Source: Tethya wilhelma
Taxonomy: Eukaryota; Porifera; Demospongiae; Tethyida; Tethyidae
DNA length: 64,000 nt
Reading direction: 5' to 3'
NCBI GenBank assembly: GCA_964030475.1
Contig: CAXIPT010000008.1
Span: 4,947,104 to 5,011,103 of the forward strand
The notes beneath the pieces are model-generated. The model was not told the origin of the DNA. It searched no databases and was given only the letters and a program-made list of their open reading frames with translations. A program made the position numbers and the translations under genes. Shown piece by piece: positions 52,101 through 63,694 of this stretch; the first letter of the stretch is position 1; the number at the start of each line of letters is the position of its first letter.

Positions 52101-54371
52101 GTCTACGCCCAGTATGGTGACGAAAGTGTCCACAATCTTATCGATGACTTGAAGCAGCTCGAAGAAGAAGGCGTGAAAGATGTCCTCCTCAAGACCCTCT
52201 CTGACCCTCACCCTCTCAACGCCTCCCAGCAAGATTTCCTCCAGTCCTTCATCAACGGGCAGATGAGACTGGCATCTCCTCTCGACGCCACTCTATCGCC
52301 CCCTCCTCCTCTCCTCCCACCTACCACTGGTGACGAGAACCACGAGAACTCTGAGAGTCTGGAGGCTACGTCTACGGATGCTGAGAGTCCATCTCCACAA
52401 CAGCAACAAGAGCAGCAGCCACACCCACAAATCCCGCCCATGTATCCTCATCAAATGATGATGCCACGCCCCCATCACCCGATGATGATGATGCCATTCT
52501 ACCCCCCTCCGGCAGCTTTCGTGCCCTCCTATCCATTTCCCTCATACTACCCAATGCCGACCCCCTTCGGCCCCCACATGATGCCCCCCCATCAACCCCA
52601 GATGGGGGGTGGCAGTCCAACTCCCGGTGGCTACAACCAGTCTGTGGATGAGGCTGAAGAGACATTGGAGAGTGGTGGTGTCGGAGCTCAAGAGGAAGAA
52701 ATGGAGAGCCCCTCTCATCAGGACGAGAGTAATGAATCAGAACAAGAGACTGTTATAGACGAGGGTCGTCATGAGACCATGAAACAGCTGGTCCCGGGTG
52801 TCAACAATCCTCTCCCCCCGTCTGTCCTCCCTGAGATGATCAGTCCGACCGTTGAGGTCGTGGATAGCACCCTTCTTCCTGCTCCTCGCCACATCAAGGA
52901 GAAGTCTCCTACTCCTAACGTTGGAATTGAAACTCAGACTGAAGTAGTCACCTCACTAGAGACAGCAAAGGACCCACTTCCACAATCTCCCCCTCCTCCT
53001 TCTCTTCCGGCTCTTGCTCCTGAAGGTGATGTAACCGTGCAAGCCAAGGAGGATTATCCCGTTGAGAGGAAACCTCTCATTGCTCAGGAATCAAATCGTA
53101 AGTCGGGTCCCAATGTTTCTAGTGGCAACAGGCCTGGGTTGCCATGCCGACCGGGGCCTACTGGTCAGCAGAACTTCAACAACCAAGGATGGCACCAAGA
53201 CCGACGCTTCAATAGCAACTACGAGCGGAGAAATAACTTCAGGGGATATTCAAAATATCAGAGACAGTCGAACAGCCATTCTTCAAAGTCGGCTTCCTCT
53301 TCTCATAATATGTCATCTCCTCAGCAACAGCAACAGGACAGGCAGGAAGAACCACCCTCGGTTGTCATGGCAACTGGTGATGTGGTAGTACCGAAAGAAC
53401 AGTCCTCTGCTTCAAGTGAGTCTTCCCAGCCGATGTACAAACCTCGCTATCAGCATTACAACAAGTACAAAGGAGGTGCTAGTCAAAGGACTGGTGGGCC
53501 ATTGAACATGTCTAAGAGATCCCAATCCCAGGAGAGCGGTGCCAATAAATCTGAAAACAACACCCGGTCTTATAGTGCAAATCGTAAAACTCCCAAAAAG
53601 ACGCCAACCTATAGTTCGACCTCAGCTTCAAGTGGCGCTAGTGGAAGGAACTCAAAAGATGCTACCAGAAATGTCTTCACTGGGAATGTGTTCCTTGATG
53701 AACCAGTTGTCTCTGCTGCTCCTTGTACAGCCTTTCGTAGCTTCCGTGGGGCGTTCACACCTGTCCCTGACAGTGATGGTACCTCATCTCACGCTGTCAC
53801 CCACTGCCTTATGTCCTCATCCTCTGTGAATGTCGTACCGGTCCCATGTGCCTCTGGACCAACGTCGGTCAATGACCCTCCTCCCCTTCCTCAACCCTGG
53901 CCCAGTTTGAAGTTCGAGACCGCTGAATCTCTCTATCCTTGTGAGCGTTCACTGCCACAAGCACAGATGGTGCCTCAACCAGGTGTCCCTTGGGACTGGA
54001 CAAAGATGGACTCCAAGGTTGGTGCTGATGGAAATGTCTCTCTTCCTCCTGGCATCAAACAGCAGCAACGGCAGCAGCAGCCATCTTCATCTCTCCACCT
54101 TGGTGGTCCTTTTCCCGGTGTCTTCTCTGGTCCCGCTAGCGATAGTTTTGAGGAGTCTCTTCACGACGAATTGGAGTTTGTAATCTGGGAATCTGACGTG
54201 GGGGATTTCCTCTCGTCTGCTTCTGACGATTCTCCCTATCTCCGTGACTCGAGGATGGTTGTCCCAGTGTCCACTGCCACTTCTAATGGAGACACACCTT
54301 GTCAGCTTGTCCATGGTCAATGCTATGTTAATCCCAGTCACATCATTGATGGTCCTTCTTCTAAAATGTGA
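46930..54371 (+). CDS. OTUD4: OTU-domain deubiquitinase, OTUD4-like
   Basis: Thirteen exons (46930-47085, 47177-47260, 47356-47403, 47496-47648, 47747-47828, 47901-48134, 48987-49126, 49241-49281, 49372-49415, 49491-49906, 50070-51864, 51928-51965, 52092-54371) join in phase to about 1836 aa. The OTU domain has the catalytic Cys in AKDGSCLFRAVAEQ and the His in SDGNHYDSVY. A Tudor-like segment follows (IQYVVGDRCQFYLGGD), matching the second domain of OTUD4. The remaining 1500 residues are disordered, rich in Pro, Ser, Gln, His and RG/YQ patches (RRNNFRGYSKYQRQ), like the RNA-granule-associated tail of OTUD4. The protein is longer than human OTUD4 (about 1110 aa). OTUD4 removes ubiquitin chains in DNA repair and innate signalling. 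Intron 6 (48135-48986) is the longest, with nothing notable inside. Confidence 0.88.
49138..49212. repeat. (GT)n microsatellite in an OTUD4 intron
   Basis: The 114-bp intron between 49127 and 49240 is mostly GT/GC alternation, starting 12 bp after the donor gtgagg. Confidence 0.85.
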
Positions 54372-54789
54372 TAACTGTGTAGTGTGTGTGTGTGTGTCTA
54401 GTGTTTTTGATGGTCTGTTAATCCCGTATATTGAAGGGGACAGTGAGTGCATACACCTATTTAATGAGCCGTATTATTCTTATTATACTGGTATTATAGC
54501 ACTATTAAATAAAATATTGCTTTTTGTTGTTTTGTTGCTGTTGTTTTTTTTGTTCACTTTTGCGCTTAAGTTTTATGTTCATTGAGGTTTTAAAGATCCT
54601 CTTAAATTTGATATTTAATTTGCTGTGTTTATTATGCTAGTGTGATCTGTATACCATTTTCATTTATAAGTACATGAGCGTTTATCTCAATGCATGCGAG
54701 CGTATACCCGGAATTAGGACCACCTGTTTACTACCAGTGCAGTGCATGTGCAAGTTTTGCTCTTTTAGGAAGTTGAGGAAATATTAACA

Positions 54790-56053
54790 ATGGCCACGAT
54801 AGTCTCGAAACGTTCTGGCTCTGTGCGTGGCGTGGAGGGGAACGTGGATAAGATACTGTCCTCTCTCAGGGAGAAGACGGAGCGAAGGAGAAACTCGGTG
54901 GTACTGCAAAAGATACAGGAGGTACAAAGGAGACCATGAATATGATAAATAGATTTGTGATGCATAATCCATTGGGCCAAGAACAGCTAAATAAAGATAA
55001 TAGCTTGCTTCAAGTAAAGCTCAGAACAGCCATCATACAGATACAGTGGAACTAAATGCTTCTCTAGCTGTATAAATGCAGTTCATGCAAATTCAAAATC
55101 TGTAAAAGCAGTATCAACTTAGTGACTGTGCTCATTCAACTGTGTGTGCTCTATCTATCTATAGGAGGAGGCTCCCAGCAAAGAGAGTGGCAAGAAAGGG
55201 AAGGTGGTGCTCTATGTGACTAGTGTTCAAGCCATCAAAGAGACACATGAGCTGTGTAAGAGAGTGGTGCACACCCTCCGTGCCAAGAAGGTCGAGTTCA
55301 CGACAAAAGATGTCTTTCTTGACCCAACGTACAGTGAAGAGCTCAACGAGAGAATGGGAGGCTCTAGCAAAAACACCAAGCTTCCACAGGTGTGACTGCT
55401 AATGATATTTGTGGCAATGTTGTATGAACTGTAGTGATGTTTCCCCAACACAGCTGTTCATCAATGGCGAGTATGTTGGAGATGGAGAGATGGTGTTGGA
55501 ACTGAGTGAGTGTGGGGAGCTGGAGGAGATGCTGGAAGGTTTCACACAAGACAAGGTGAGTCAGTGAGTGAGTGAGTGATTGAGTGTCCCTCTTTGCCAG
55601 CTAGCTAGGTTCAAAGAGAGCTCCGTGACAAGGTGGTTTAAACTATTTATAGTGAACAGCTGGCCATGGGATGTGGTCAATGTTATTGAAATCAAATTGT
55701 GTAATGTCAATGTATGCATTGTAACACTTAAATTTCATTACGTGAATTAAATTCACTATCACTTTCAACTAATGATAACTACATTGTTGTCATTGCACCA
55801 TTAACTTTGAAGCTGTTCAATTTATGAGTGTATAAATTTAAGTATATACGTTGTTCTTCATAATTAATTATTAATTACCTTGATCCTGTGGCCATAGGTG
55901 GCGCAGGTGTGCGCTCTGTGTGGGGGTCAAAGGTTCGTCCTTTGCCTGTGGTGTCAAGGCAGCAAGACGGGAATTAGGAACTCTTTCAACAACCTCAAGT
56001 GTACTGTGTGCAATAAAAATGGCCTCCAAATGTGCCCCAACTGCTGCATGTAA
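54790..56053 (+). CDS. GRXCR-like protein, short form
   Basis: Four exons (54790-54921, 55165-55389, 55454-55555, 55898-56053) give 204 aa. A basic N-terminal helix ([19 protein letters not shown]) leads to a glutaredoxin-like fold ([47 protein letters not shown]) without a CxxC redox pair. It ends in the GRXCR Cys region: [39 protein letters not shown]. Its length is near vertebrate GRXCR2 (about 250 aa). It is a paralogue of the minus-strand gene at 35353-37316, which has a long extra tail. The metal site (four CxxC pairs) is complete. Confidence 0.85.
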
Positions 56054-56584
56054 CACACACAAACACACACAAATCACCATTCGATGTTTATCACTTTTCA
56101 CCCTATAAACTTTTATTTTATTATCAAAGCAATCGCTTTCTGTACGTAAATACACAATGTATATAATTATATCTACCTGAATTGAGTGTTGCCATGGGAA
56201 CCAATATATTTCTATAAAATGAGCACATCCCATGACAAGAAAATCAAATCATTCTATTTATGTAAACATTTCACTTTTACTTTGTGTACAATATACATGG
56301 TTTTTGTTTGTGACATTAACACTGACAATTTGTACATAAACTGATTACATTTGTGTGTCCATAAACTTTTTGATATTTTTGCTGACTCAATGATATCGAC
56401 TCACATACAAGACACTGGTGATTAAACTGTTGAGTAAATACACACATGACATACACTAACACAGAGTGTTGGAGATCGAGAGTATACACAAGAGACTAGA
56501 GCTGCATGTGATCACAATGTGTGTACCATTGTTCACTGCATGGAAATATATACGGCACTATAATCCTCTGTGATAATGATTGAG

Positions 56585-56630
<46 letters not shown>

Positions 56631-56830
56631 GCAGCTTAAGTATACAATAAACATAACCACAATCACAATTGCTACAAATAATTGTCGTGAAAGTGTGCTA
56701 TATTTGGAACTCTCCAGCAGCTGTGTTCCCACCATTATATACCACACACTGTATGTACTATACTAATAGAAAGCAATGACCGTTAAGATTTCTCGAGATT
56801 ATCACCTCTCCAAAGCTCCATTGATCACGG
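56054..56830. other. intergenic between convergent GRXCR-like gene and UTP18
   Basis: AT-rich. It contains a (GT)n run at about 56588-56623 and, from 56719, the start of the block duplicated at 60176. No gene or RNA recognised. Confidence 0.5.
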
Positions 56831-57963
56831 TCACTTGCTAACACTGCTAACAACTCTACTACCATAAGCCTCTACACACACATTGCTGACTTGCCCTCCC
56901 AGCACACACCTGTACAGCAGGACCTTTCCTTTGTCGTTGCCGATAGCGAGAAAGTGGCTCTGAGGGGATATATCTAGTGCCGTGACGTAGCTTAGAGGAG
57001 TGCCTTTAGTAGGCCAGTTGGAGAAGACAGTGAAGGAAGGAAGGTGGACCTGAGGAAGAGTGCATCGGGTGGAAACAAATACTAAAGTCACAGCTGGAAC
57101 TAAGTTAAGTATAACATGGCAGAGCATGGTCCTGTATTAGCTAGTTCAATCATTGCGATAAGCTCACTAGCCTCATTGTCAGGCTCCCCTTTGACCTTTC
57201 ACTCATGCACTCCCACTTCTTTTCCAGAGAGGGAGCCTGGGAATGAGGCTATTAACTCACTAATTTTAGAGCATCTTTCTTCCCTTGTGAAGCAATGGCC
57301 AGTATCTCACTATTAGCAAGGGAAAAAATGCAAGTTGGTATAAATGATTTCATTCAAGAATATGTGGACACACCTTGTTGAGTTGAAGCAGGTAATATCA
57401 ACAGCAGTGGTCAAGTTCATGACAGACTTGAGTGGTTTAGGATGCTCCCTGCCACCAAGACCTCCCACCATATCTTCACCTCTGCTGCTTCCAAAGCACT
57501 CTTCCCACGAATAAACATTAACCACCCCGCTATCAGAGCCACAGGCAACATAGTGGTTGTCCGGAGACACTCGTAGACTGGTGCCAAGGAGACAGCCCTC
57601 ATCTTCAAACGTGTGGATACAGTCACGTGTTGACATGTCCCAAATGTAAACTTTACTATCACCTGCAAGAGATGGTGGTTAGCTTGAAATAGTTAAAGAT
57701 CATGTTCAAAGGAAAGATGGATCTATATGTAGATGGAAACTGGAAACTTACTGAGCTATTTACTGTACAGAGTTTATCATTTTACTTTACACCATTTATT
57801 GTATAGAAGAACAGTAGCACTTAAACTGAGAGTGAATGATGGACTCTTGTCGTAAGGACTCACTTCCAATGGAGAGGAGGTACTGGCTGTCTGGAGTGAA
57901 TGCCACATCGCGGACAGTACCGTTCATCTTAAGATCACCAATCCACTGCTTAGTCTTGTGTGT

Positions 57964-58003
<40 letters not shown>

Positions 58004-58185
58004 TGGGAAAGTCTTGTATCTGTGTTGTTGAAAGAAATCAAACTGAAACTTGCCTTGTTGGATACAATCGGAAGATAGCCATCTTTCCCGAGAAAGATAA
58101 GAAATTGGTTGTCAGGAGAGACAACAAATTTGTCAAAGAATCTTTCCTGGCGACCTAGAGAAGAAATTCAGAAACCATGCAACAT

Positions 58186-58232
<47 letters not shown>

Positions 58233-58855
58233 AGAACATAGTATTACCCATATTATACCTCTGATTCCATGTATCTGTGTTATCTTTCCTGCCATCATGT
58301 CGTAGACAAAGAAGTTCTTTCTCTGACCCGCCATGATCACCTCACTGCCATCACGAGAGAAATGAGCAGTGGAGATCGGAAAACGATCGACATGAACACT
58401 TTGAAGCTTTGGGTTCTTGTGGCCATCAACCTTTGAGAGCACATAAATTATAAACATGCAGAGCTTAATTGACCTGTTACCTGCATATCTGACCTGAAAA
58501 CAAGTTAGATTGACCTGCTAAACTGACCTGAAATAAGTCGAGTGTTTTGTGGAAGCCGGCAGTGAGGATAATGTTGGCAGTGGGATGAAACTCGACCGAT
58601 TTCACAACAGCTTGTGCTCTCTTTGCAGCGTTTGCATCTTTCATTCTTTTCAGATCAATCACACCTTTTGGAAGTGACTCTGATCTAGCCAGGAGGTCAC
58701 CGGTCCTCTGGAGTAGCCCAAACTCACTGCCTTCTTCTTCTTCTTCTTCACTGTCTGTTTCACTCGTAGCAGTTCTCCACTTCTTTCGTTTTCTCTTGGA
58801 GGGAACATTTGATGCCCACTCTGGCTGGTCAACCAGCTTCTCAAACCTGTCAAAC

Positions 58856-58890
<35 letters not shown>

Positions 58891-59575
58891 GCAGTGTCAA
58901 TGTCAATCTGACATGAATTAAATATGACATCTGTGTATTTACTGAGTTCTTAGTCTTTTGCTGTAGACTGCTCCTGAAATTGATGTCTCATTCTCACTAG
59001 TCCTCAGCTTCTTTGTCCTTGGCTGGGCTGAAATGTCCACACTGGATGAATCATACAATAACACACACACACACACTGATCATGTGTTGATGTTGTCATG
59101 GCAATGCTAACTTTCACCTTATTCTCTCGTCATCTTCATCCACCCAGGCTGGTTGTGATCGATGGTGGTGGTGATGGGGATCTGTTTTGGAGGCAATTTC
59201 TGACTCATCTTCATTTTCATCACCGGGATCACCACCAAACTGTATGGTTTATGACAGATCATAAGGGGTTAATAAATATTATTTATCTACGTACCATGCT
59301 ACACTATCTACCAGTACCAGGCACTGAGAGCGTAGTGTGATTTATCTATAATTTACCTCTTCAGAATCGCTTGTATCACTCGCTCCTAATCCACTGGCTG
59401 TGTACAACAGAGGGTCCAAAGGTTGCTTACCAAACACCAGTGCTTCCAGTCTTTCTTCCACTTCATCCCTCGCCTCCTGCTCCTCCTCGAGGCCATCCCT
59501 ATCACGGTGGCTAGACTTGGAGCCGCTGGTGTCCACAAACGCTCCAATATCTTCCAAAATACTACTCTCAGCCAT
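56831..59575 (-). CDS. UTP18: U3 snoRNP WD40 protein UTP18
   Basis: UTP18 belongs to the small-subunit processome and is needed for 18S rRNA maturation in the nucleolus. Ten exons (59357-59575, 59118-59239, 58943-59041, 58528-58846, 58259-58430, 58054-58154, 57864-57954, 57374-57662, 57261-57309, 56831-57049) give about 559 aa (human 556). An acidic N-terminus with ALVFGKQ and PAWVDEDDE precedes LLQRTGDLLARSESLPKGV, then WD40 blades: VEFHPTANIILTAG, VDGHKNPKLQSV, SPDNQFLIFLGKDG, VRDVAFTPDSQYLLSIGS, VYIWDMSTRDC, YVACGSDSGVVNVY, EILAIAS, VHLPSFTVFSNWP, FLAIGNDKGKVLLYR. The very end is uncertain: a donor follows LLYR, and reading on adds 19 residues before the stop. The intron before TKQWIGD is GC-AG and mostly a microsatellite. 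Confidence 0.92.
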
Positions 59576-59708
59576 TTATTACACCACGTGGGTTCGCACA
59601 AAACCCCAGCATGCAAAACTGACGATCTGTACCCAATACGACCTTTACTGAACATGAAATGGTCAAAAATTCTTGTTTTGAAACTTGTCTCCAAATACAT
59701 TCATCACT

Positions 59709-60157
59709 TTATGCAACAAATTCATATGGGATAGGTTCAACTAGCTCAGGCTCCTTTCCCTTGGTCTTCACAAACTGTCCTTTCCTGGGTTGAGCAGGGA
59801 TTCGCTTACAGACCACCTTCTCTCCCCTCTCCTTGGCCAGACGTTTCTTCTCCTCGTTCTCCTTGACTCTACGGAGGAAGTCTTCACGACAGCGCGAGTG
59901 CTTCACATGTTCAATACGCACATTGATACGTTTTGGGACGATCCGGTTCCTGAGAAAGAAAAAGAATAAATCAATCAAAAAAAGGATCATTCTTTAAACA
60001 CAAATCCAGGAATAGAATTCTTTGAGAAAGTCCTGTGAGCTCACCTGATCTGCTTGTTGATGACGACACCCACACCTCGCTTGGAGACATTGAACACTCT
60101 CCCTGTCTTTCCGTGGTAGAACTTGTGAGGCATTCCCTTTTGAAAGGCTCCATTTCC
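59709..60157 (-). CDS. RPL21: 60S ribosomal protein L21 (eL21), 5' exons missing
   Basis: Two exons (60045-60157, 59709-59949) join in phase to the last 117 residues of eL21: [43 protein letters not shown] and the family ending [16 protein letters not shown]. About 45 N-terminal residues (eL21 is about 160 aa) should lie upstream, beyond 60157. Only 18 bp past the first exon, the sequence changes into a copy of the UTP18 3' region. So the gene is truncated here, by rearrangement or by assembly. Confidence 0.9.
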
Positions 60158-60175
60158 CTGCGGAATTGAGAGCAT

Positions 60176-61420
60176 AGCTGTGTTCCCACCATTATATACC
60201 ACACACTGTATGTACTATACTAATAGAAAGCAATGACCGTTAAGATTTCTCGAGATTATCACCTCTCCAAAGCTCCATTGATCACGGTCACTTGCTAACA
60301 CTGCTAACAACTCTACTACCATAAGCCTCTACACACACATTGCTGACTTGCCCTCCCAGCACACACCTGTACAGCAGGACCTTTCCTTTGTCGTTGCCGA
60401 TAGCGAGAAAGTGGCTCTGAGGGGATATATCTAGTGCCGTGACGTAGCTTAGAGGAGTGCCTTTAGTAGGCCAGTTGGAGAAGACAGTGAAGGAAGGAAG
60501 GTGGACCTGAGGAAGAGTGCATCGGGTGGAAACAAATACTAAAGTCACAGCTGGAACTAAGTTAAGTATAACATGGCAGAGCATGGTCCTGTATTAGCTA
60601 GTTCAATCATTGCGATAAGCTCACTAGCCTCATTGTCAGGCTCCCCTTTGACCTTTCACTCATGCACTCCCACTTCTTTTCCAGAGAGGGAGCCTGGGAA
60701 TGAGGCTATTAACTCACTAGTTTTAGAGCATCTTTCTTCCTTTGTGAAGCAATGGCCAGTATCTCACTATTAGCAAGGGAAAAAATGCAAGTTGGTATAA
60801 ATGATTTCATTCAAGAATATGTGGACACACCTTGTTGAGTTGAAGCAGGTAATATCAACAGCAGTGGTCAAGTTCATGACAGACTTGAGTGGTTTAGGAT
60901 GCTCCCTGCCACCAAGACCTCCCACCATATCTTCACCTCTGCTGCTTCCAAAGCACTCTTCCCACGAATAAACATTAACCACCCCGCTATCAGAGCCACA
61001 GGCAACATAGTGGTTGTCCGGAGACACTCGTAGACTGGTGCCAAGGAGACAGCCCTCATCTTCAAACGTGTGGATACAGTCACGTGTTGACATGTCCCAA
61101 ATGTAAACTTTACTATCACCTGCAAGAGATGGTGGTTAGCTTGAAATAGTTAAAGATCATGTTCAAAGGAAAGATGGATCTATATGTAGATGGAAACTGG
61201 AAACTTACTGAGCTATTTACTGTACAGAGTTTATCATTTTACTTTACACCATTTATTGTATAGAAGAACAGTAGCACTTAAACTGAGAGTGAATGATGGA
61301 CTCTTGTCGTAAGGACTCACTTCCAATGGAGAGGAGGTACTGGCTGTCTGGAGTGAATGCCACATCGCGGACAGTACCGTTCATCTTAAGATCACCAATC
61401 CACTGCTTAGTCTTGTGTGT

Positions 61421-61454
<34 letters not shown>
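60176..61454 (-). pseudogene. duplicate of the 3' half of UTP18
   Basis: The block matches 56719 to about 57997 at a constant offset of 3457 bp, with only a couple of differences seen (for example CACTAATTTT versus CACTAGTTTT). It carries UTP18 exons from TKQWIGD to the stop at 60288 but none of the 5' exons. The copy ends inside the GT microsatellite at about 61415-61454, exactly where UTP18 exon 6 would follow in copy one. It cannot encode a complete UTP18. Confidence 0.9.
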
Positions 61455-61457
<3 letters not shown>

Positions 61458-61508
61458 CAGTGGACATGGGTTTGCTGTGAGATGGTAACCAGTAGACTGT
61501 TATCATAC

Positions 61509-61577
61509 CCGAGATAGTTCAAACAGTCTCAAGGCCTGACTAAACTGCTTCTCCGCCAACTTCCTTTCAGCAGCAAC
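61509..61577 (-). CDS. orphan exon of an unidentified gene (uncertain)
   Basis: A 69-nt frame in phase 0 between acceptor tcacag and donor gtatga encodes VAAERKLAEKQFSQALRLFE plus LSR, which looks like one charged helix. No neighbouring exon on this strand fits. It may be a fragment of a gene broken by the rearrangement around it. Confidence 0.3.
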
Positions 61578-61663
61578 CTGTGAGCATGTGAGGGAACAAA
61601 ACCACATAATTTTTTTCTTCTTTGTTTTCTTGCTTACGTATATAGTTGATGTGTGGTTATGTG

Positions 61664-61666
<3 letters not shown>

Positions 61667-61699
<33 letters not shown>
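61667..61699. repeat. (GT)n microsatellite upstream of the first CCDC22 exon seen
   Basis: A pure GT run about 55 bp before the acceptor at 61753. It is one of several GT/CT repeats clustered at the broken gene edges. Confidence 0.8.
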
Positions 61700-61700
<1 letters not shown>

Positions 61701-61753
61701 AACTAATAAATTGGGTTATCGTGTGTGATAATATTTCCATTTGCCCATGTCAG

Positions 61754-63277
61754 GGAAGCAATGGAGTCCACTCATTCCATGCTACTGACATTCAAGCACC
61801 CGTTGGAACTGGTGACTTGAACACCACTATCCCCAAAGGTAGGAAGATATTTTTACGACCTCTTGAGCTTAAAAAGAAGAGAAAAACACTGACTCTTTCA
61901 TAATGTTGTTCTCCTGAGCTCCTTTGATCACCATGTGAACACGCACTCCTTTCTTTCCAGATGTCAAGTATTACTACAATCGCCACATGCCTTACGTCTC
62001 TGCCCAGCCAAAGGTGAGGGAGGACATTCTCTCTTCTCTCCTGCAAAGAAACGGAAGTGAGTATGCTGCTCAACAAGAATGGGAGGCGGAGTGGAACCAG
62101 TTTGGACTGGCTTCGAGGCTCTCAGAAGCTGTAAGCTCACAAAGGAAATCACCACATAATGAACTGGCATTAATATCTTAAATGTGTGTGATTGTATCAC
62201 AATTCTTTGCCACCTGTTACACCAGGAATACCGTGCTCGTAAGAGGGCTAAGCTACAGAAGAAGCTAGCTGACCAGCTCAGGACAAGCCTACAACAAGGC
62301 CAGTCAGCTAGTGCTGGTCTTGGACTGGGCTCTGACCTTCAGACCATCCTCAACTCCTTTGCTGGTATGTACGCTTGAGAGTTTTACAATTTTTACACAA
62401 TGTATGGTTTGAATGTATAAATGTGTAATCTTTAATCCATTGCAGCTGCTGCTCACCATGGCACTGGGAGTAGATTCCAACATGCTGAGAAGCTACAGTT
62501 TGCTGCTGTACGTTGGCTTGATTCTGTGTGTGTTTGTGTGTGTCAAGTAGCAACTTTTTATTTGTTCGTTTGTAGGAAGACGAAACTCAAGTTGAAGAAG
62601 CTTCTGAAGAGGTGCGTGTGTGTGTGTGTGTGGTGACTAATCCTATTAAAAATAATCTTTATTTTGGTTCCTCCAGGAGTTGCAGAAGCGTCGTGAAGAG
62701 GAGCTGACCTCCCTCCAAGAACGTCTCTCTGACCTCACCTCCCAGCTGGAAACCCTCGAGCTGAACATGAAGAAGTATCAAGCGAGCATGGTCCAGATGG
62801 CAGAGCTGCAGATGCAGAGAGAGGCACAGAACAAGGAGGAGGAGGAAGCCTACAAAGTGAAGAAACAGACATTTGATCTCCTACCAAATGCTGACGAAAA
62901 CATCGCAAAATTGGAGGTGTGTGTATTAATTGTACACTAGATTGGCATAAATACTTTGACTTGTATTTATTTTGAAAGTTAAATTTTGTTAGAAAATAAT
63001 CATATATGGAGATAACCAAGTTAATGATTATTGCACAATTGCCTCCTACCCTATGCAGGAGGTCATTCAAGCTAGTGCTGAGAGGCTGAAGAAGATCTCG
63101 GCCAAGTGGGAGGAGATCCGAGGGCCCCTCATGGAGAGGTACCGTCAGTTGAAAGGGGACCAGGAGAACAGGGAGTCGGAGATGGCCATCCTCCTTGAGG
63201 AGATCAAGATGGTGAGGGAGAGGATGAAGGAGGTGGCCGATGAAACACGAGTGAAGGACGACCTCTACAAGCAGCTG
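61754..63277 (+). CDS. CCDC22: CCDC22, internal part
   Basis: CCDC22 is a subunit of the Commander/CCC complex that recycles membrane cargo and influences NF-kB through COMMD1. Seven exons (61754-61838, 61961-62130, 62226-62364, 62446-62507, 62576-62611, 62677-62916, 63059-63277) join in phase to about 317 aa, with no start and no stop. Matches to the family: SFHATDIQAPVG, EYRARKRAKLQKKLADQLR, GSRFQHAEKLQF, FDLLPNADENIAKLE and long coiled coils ending TRVKDDLYKQL. The N-terminal NN-CH domain (about 145 residues) is missing upstream, and the last coiled-coil part (about 170 residues) is missing downstream. The next exon on this strand is a fibronectin domain in a different phase. Confidence 0.88.
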
Positions 63278-63320
63278 GTTGGTTTGGAAGAGAGTCACAA
63301 CACACACACACAAACTCATG

Positions 63321-63321
<1 letters not shown>

Positions 63322-63391
<70 letters not shown>
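63322..63391. repeat. (CT)n microsatellite between CCDC22 and FN3 exons
   Basis: About 70 bp of CT directly precedes the acceptor cctccag of the fibronectin exon and could serve as its polypyrimidine tract. Confidence 0.9.
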
Positions 63392-63394
<3 letters not shown>

Positions 63395-63397
63395 CAG

Positions 63398-63694
63398 TTC
63401 CCCTGGCCACCCTCAGAGACAGGCCTGAGAATGTCGTCCTCACTCCCATCGGTCCCTCCAACCTCACTCTGGACTGGTCCATCCCTCGGGAGCTGAGGAC
63501 CACCTCCTACAGCGCCACCAGGGTGGTCCTGACCCTCCCTGACAGACAGGAGATGGAGTACACCTCCATAGATCCACCTCTCCTCTTCCAAGACCTTGTA
63601 CCTGCCACTGGCTACACTGTGATGGTGGGGTTTGTCTTTGTGGGGGACTTCCAAGGGCAGCAGGTCACAGCGATGGCCACCACACTGGATGACG
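63398..63694 (+). CDS. fibronectin type III domain exon of another gene
   Basis: A 297-nt exon with phase 1 at both ends, the usual layout of shuffled FN3 modules. It encodes one FN3 domain: RPENVVLTPIGPSNLTLDW, LLFQDLVPATGYTVMVGFV, GQQVTAMATTLDD. The hallmark Trp, Leu and Tyr are present. Such domains occur in cell-surface receptors and matrix proteins. It cannot splice in frame to the last CCDC22 exon (phase 0), so it belongs to a gene continuing past the window. Confidence 0.75.

Noticed and set aside
52208..52665. Minus-strand Cys/Gly-rich frames opposite OTUD4
   Set aside because: Shadows of the Pro/Gln/His-rich coding exon on the plus strand.
57116..57316. 66-codon plus-strand frame duplicated at 60573
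   Set aside because: It overlaps UTP18 exons and introns on the minus strand and is duplicated only because the block is; no independent evidence of coding.
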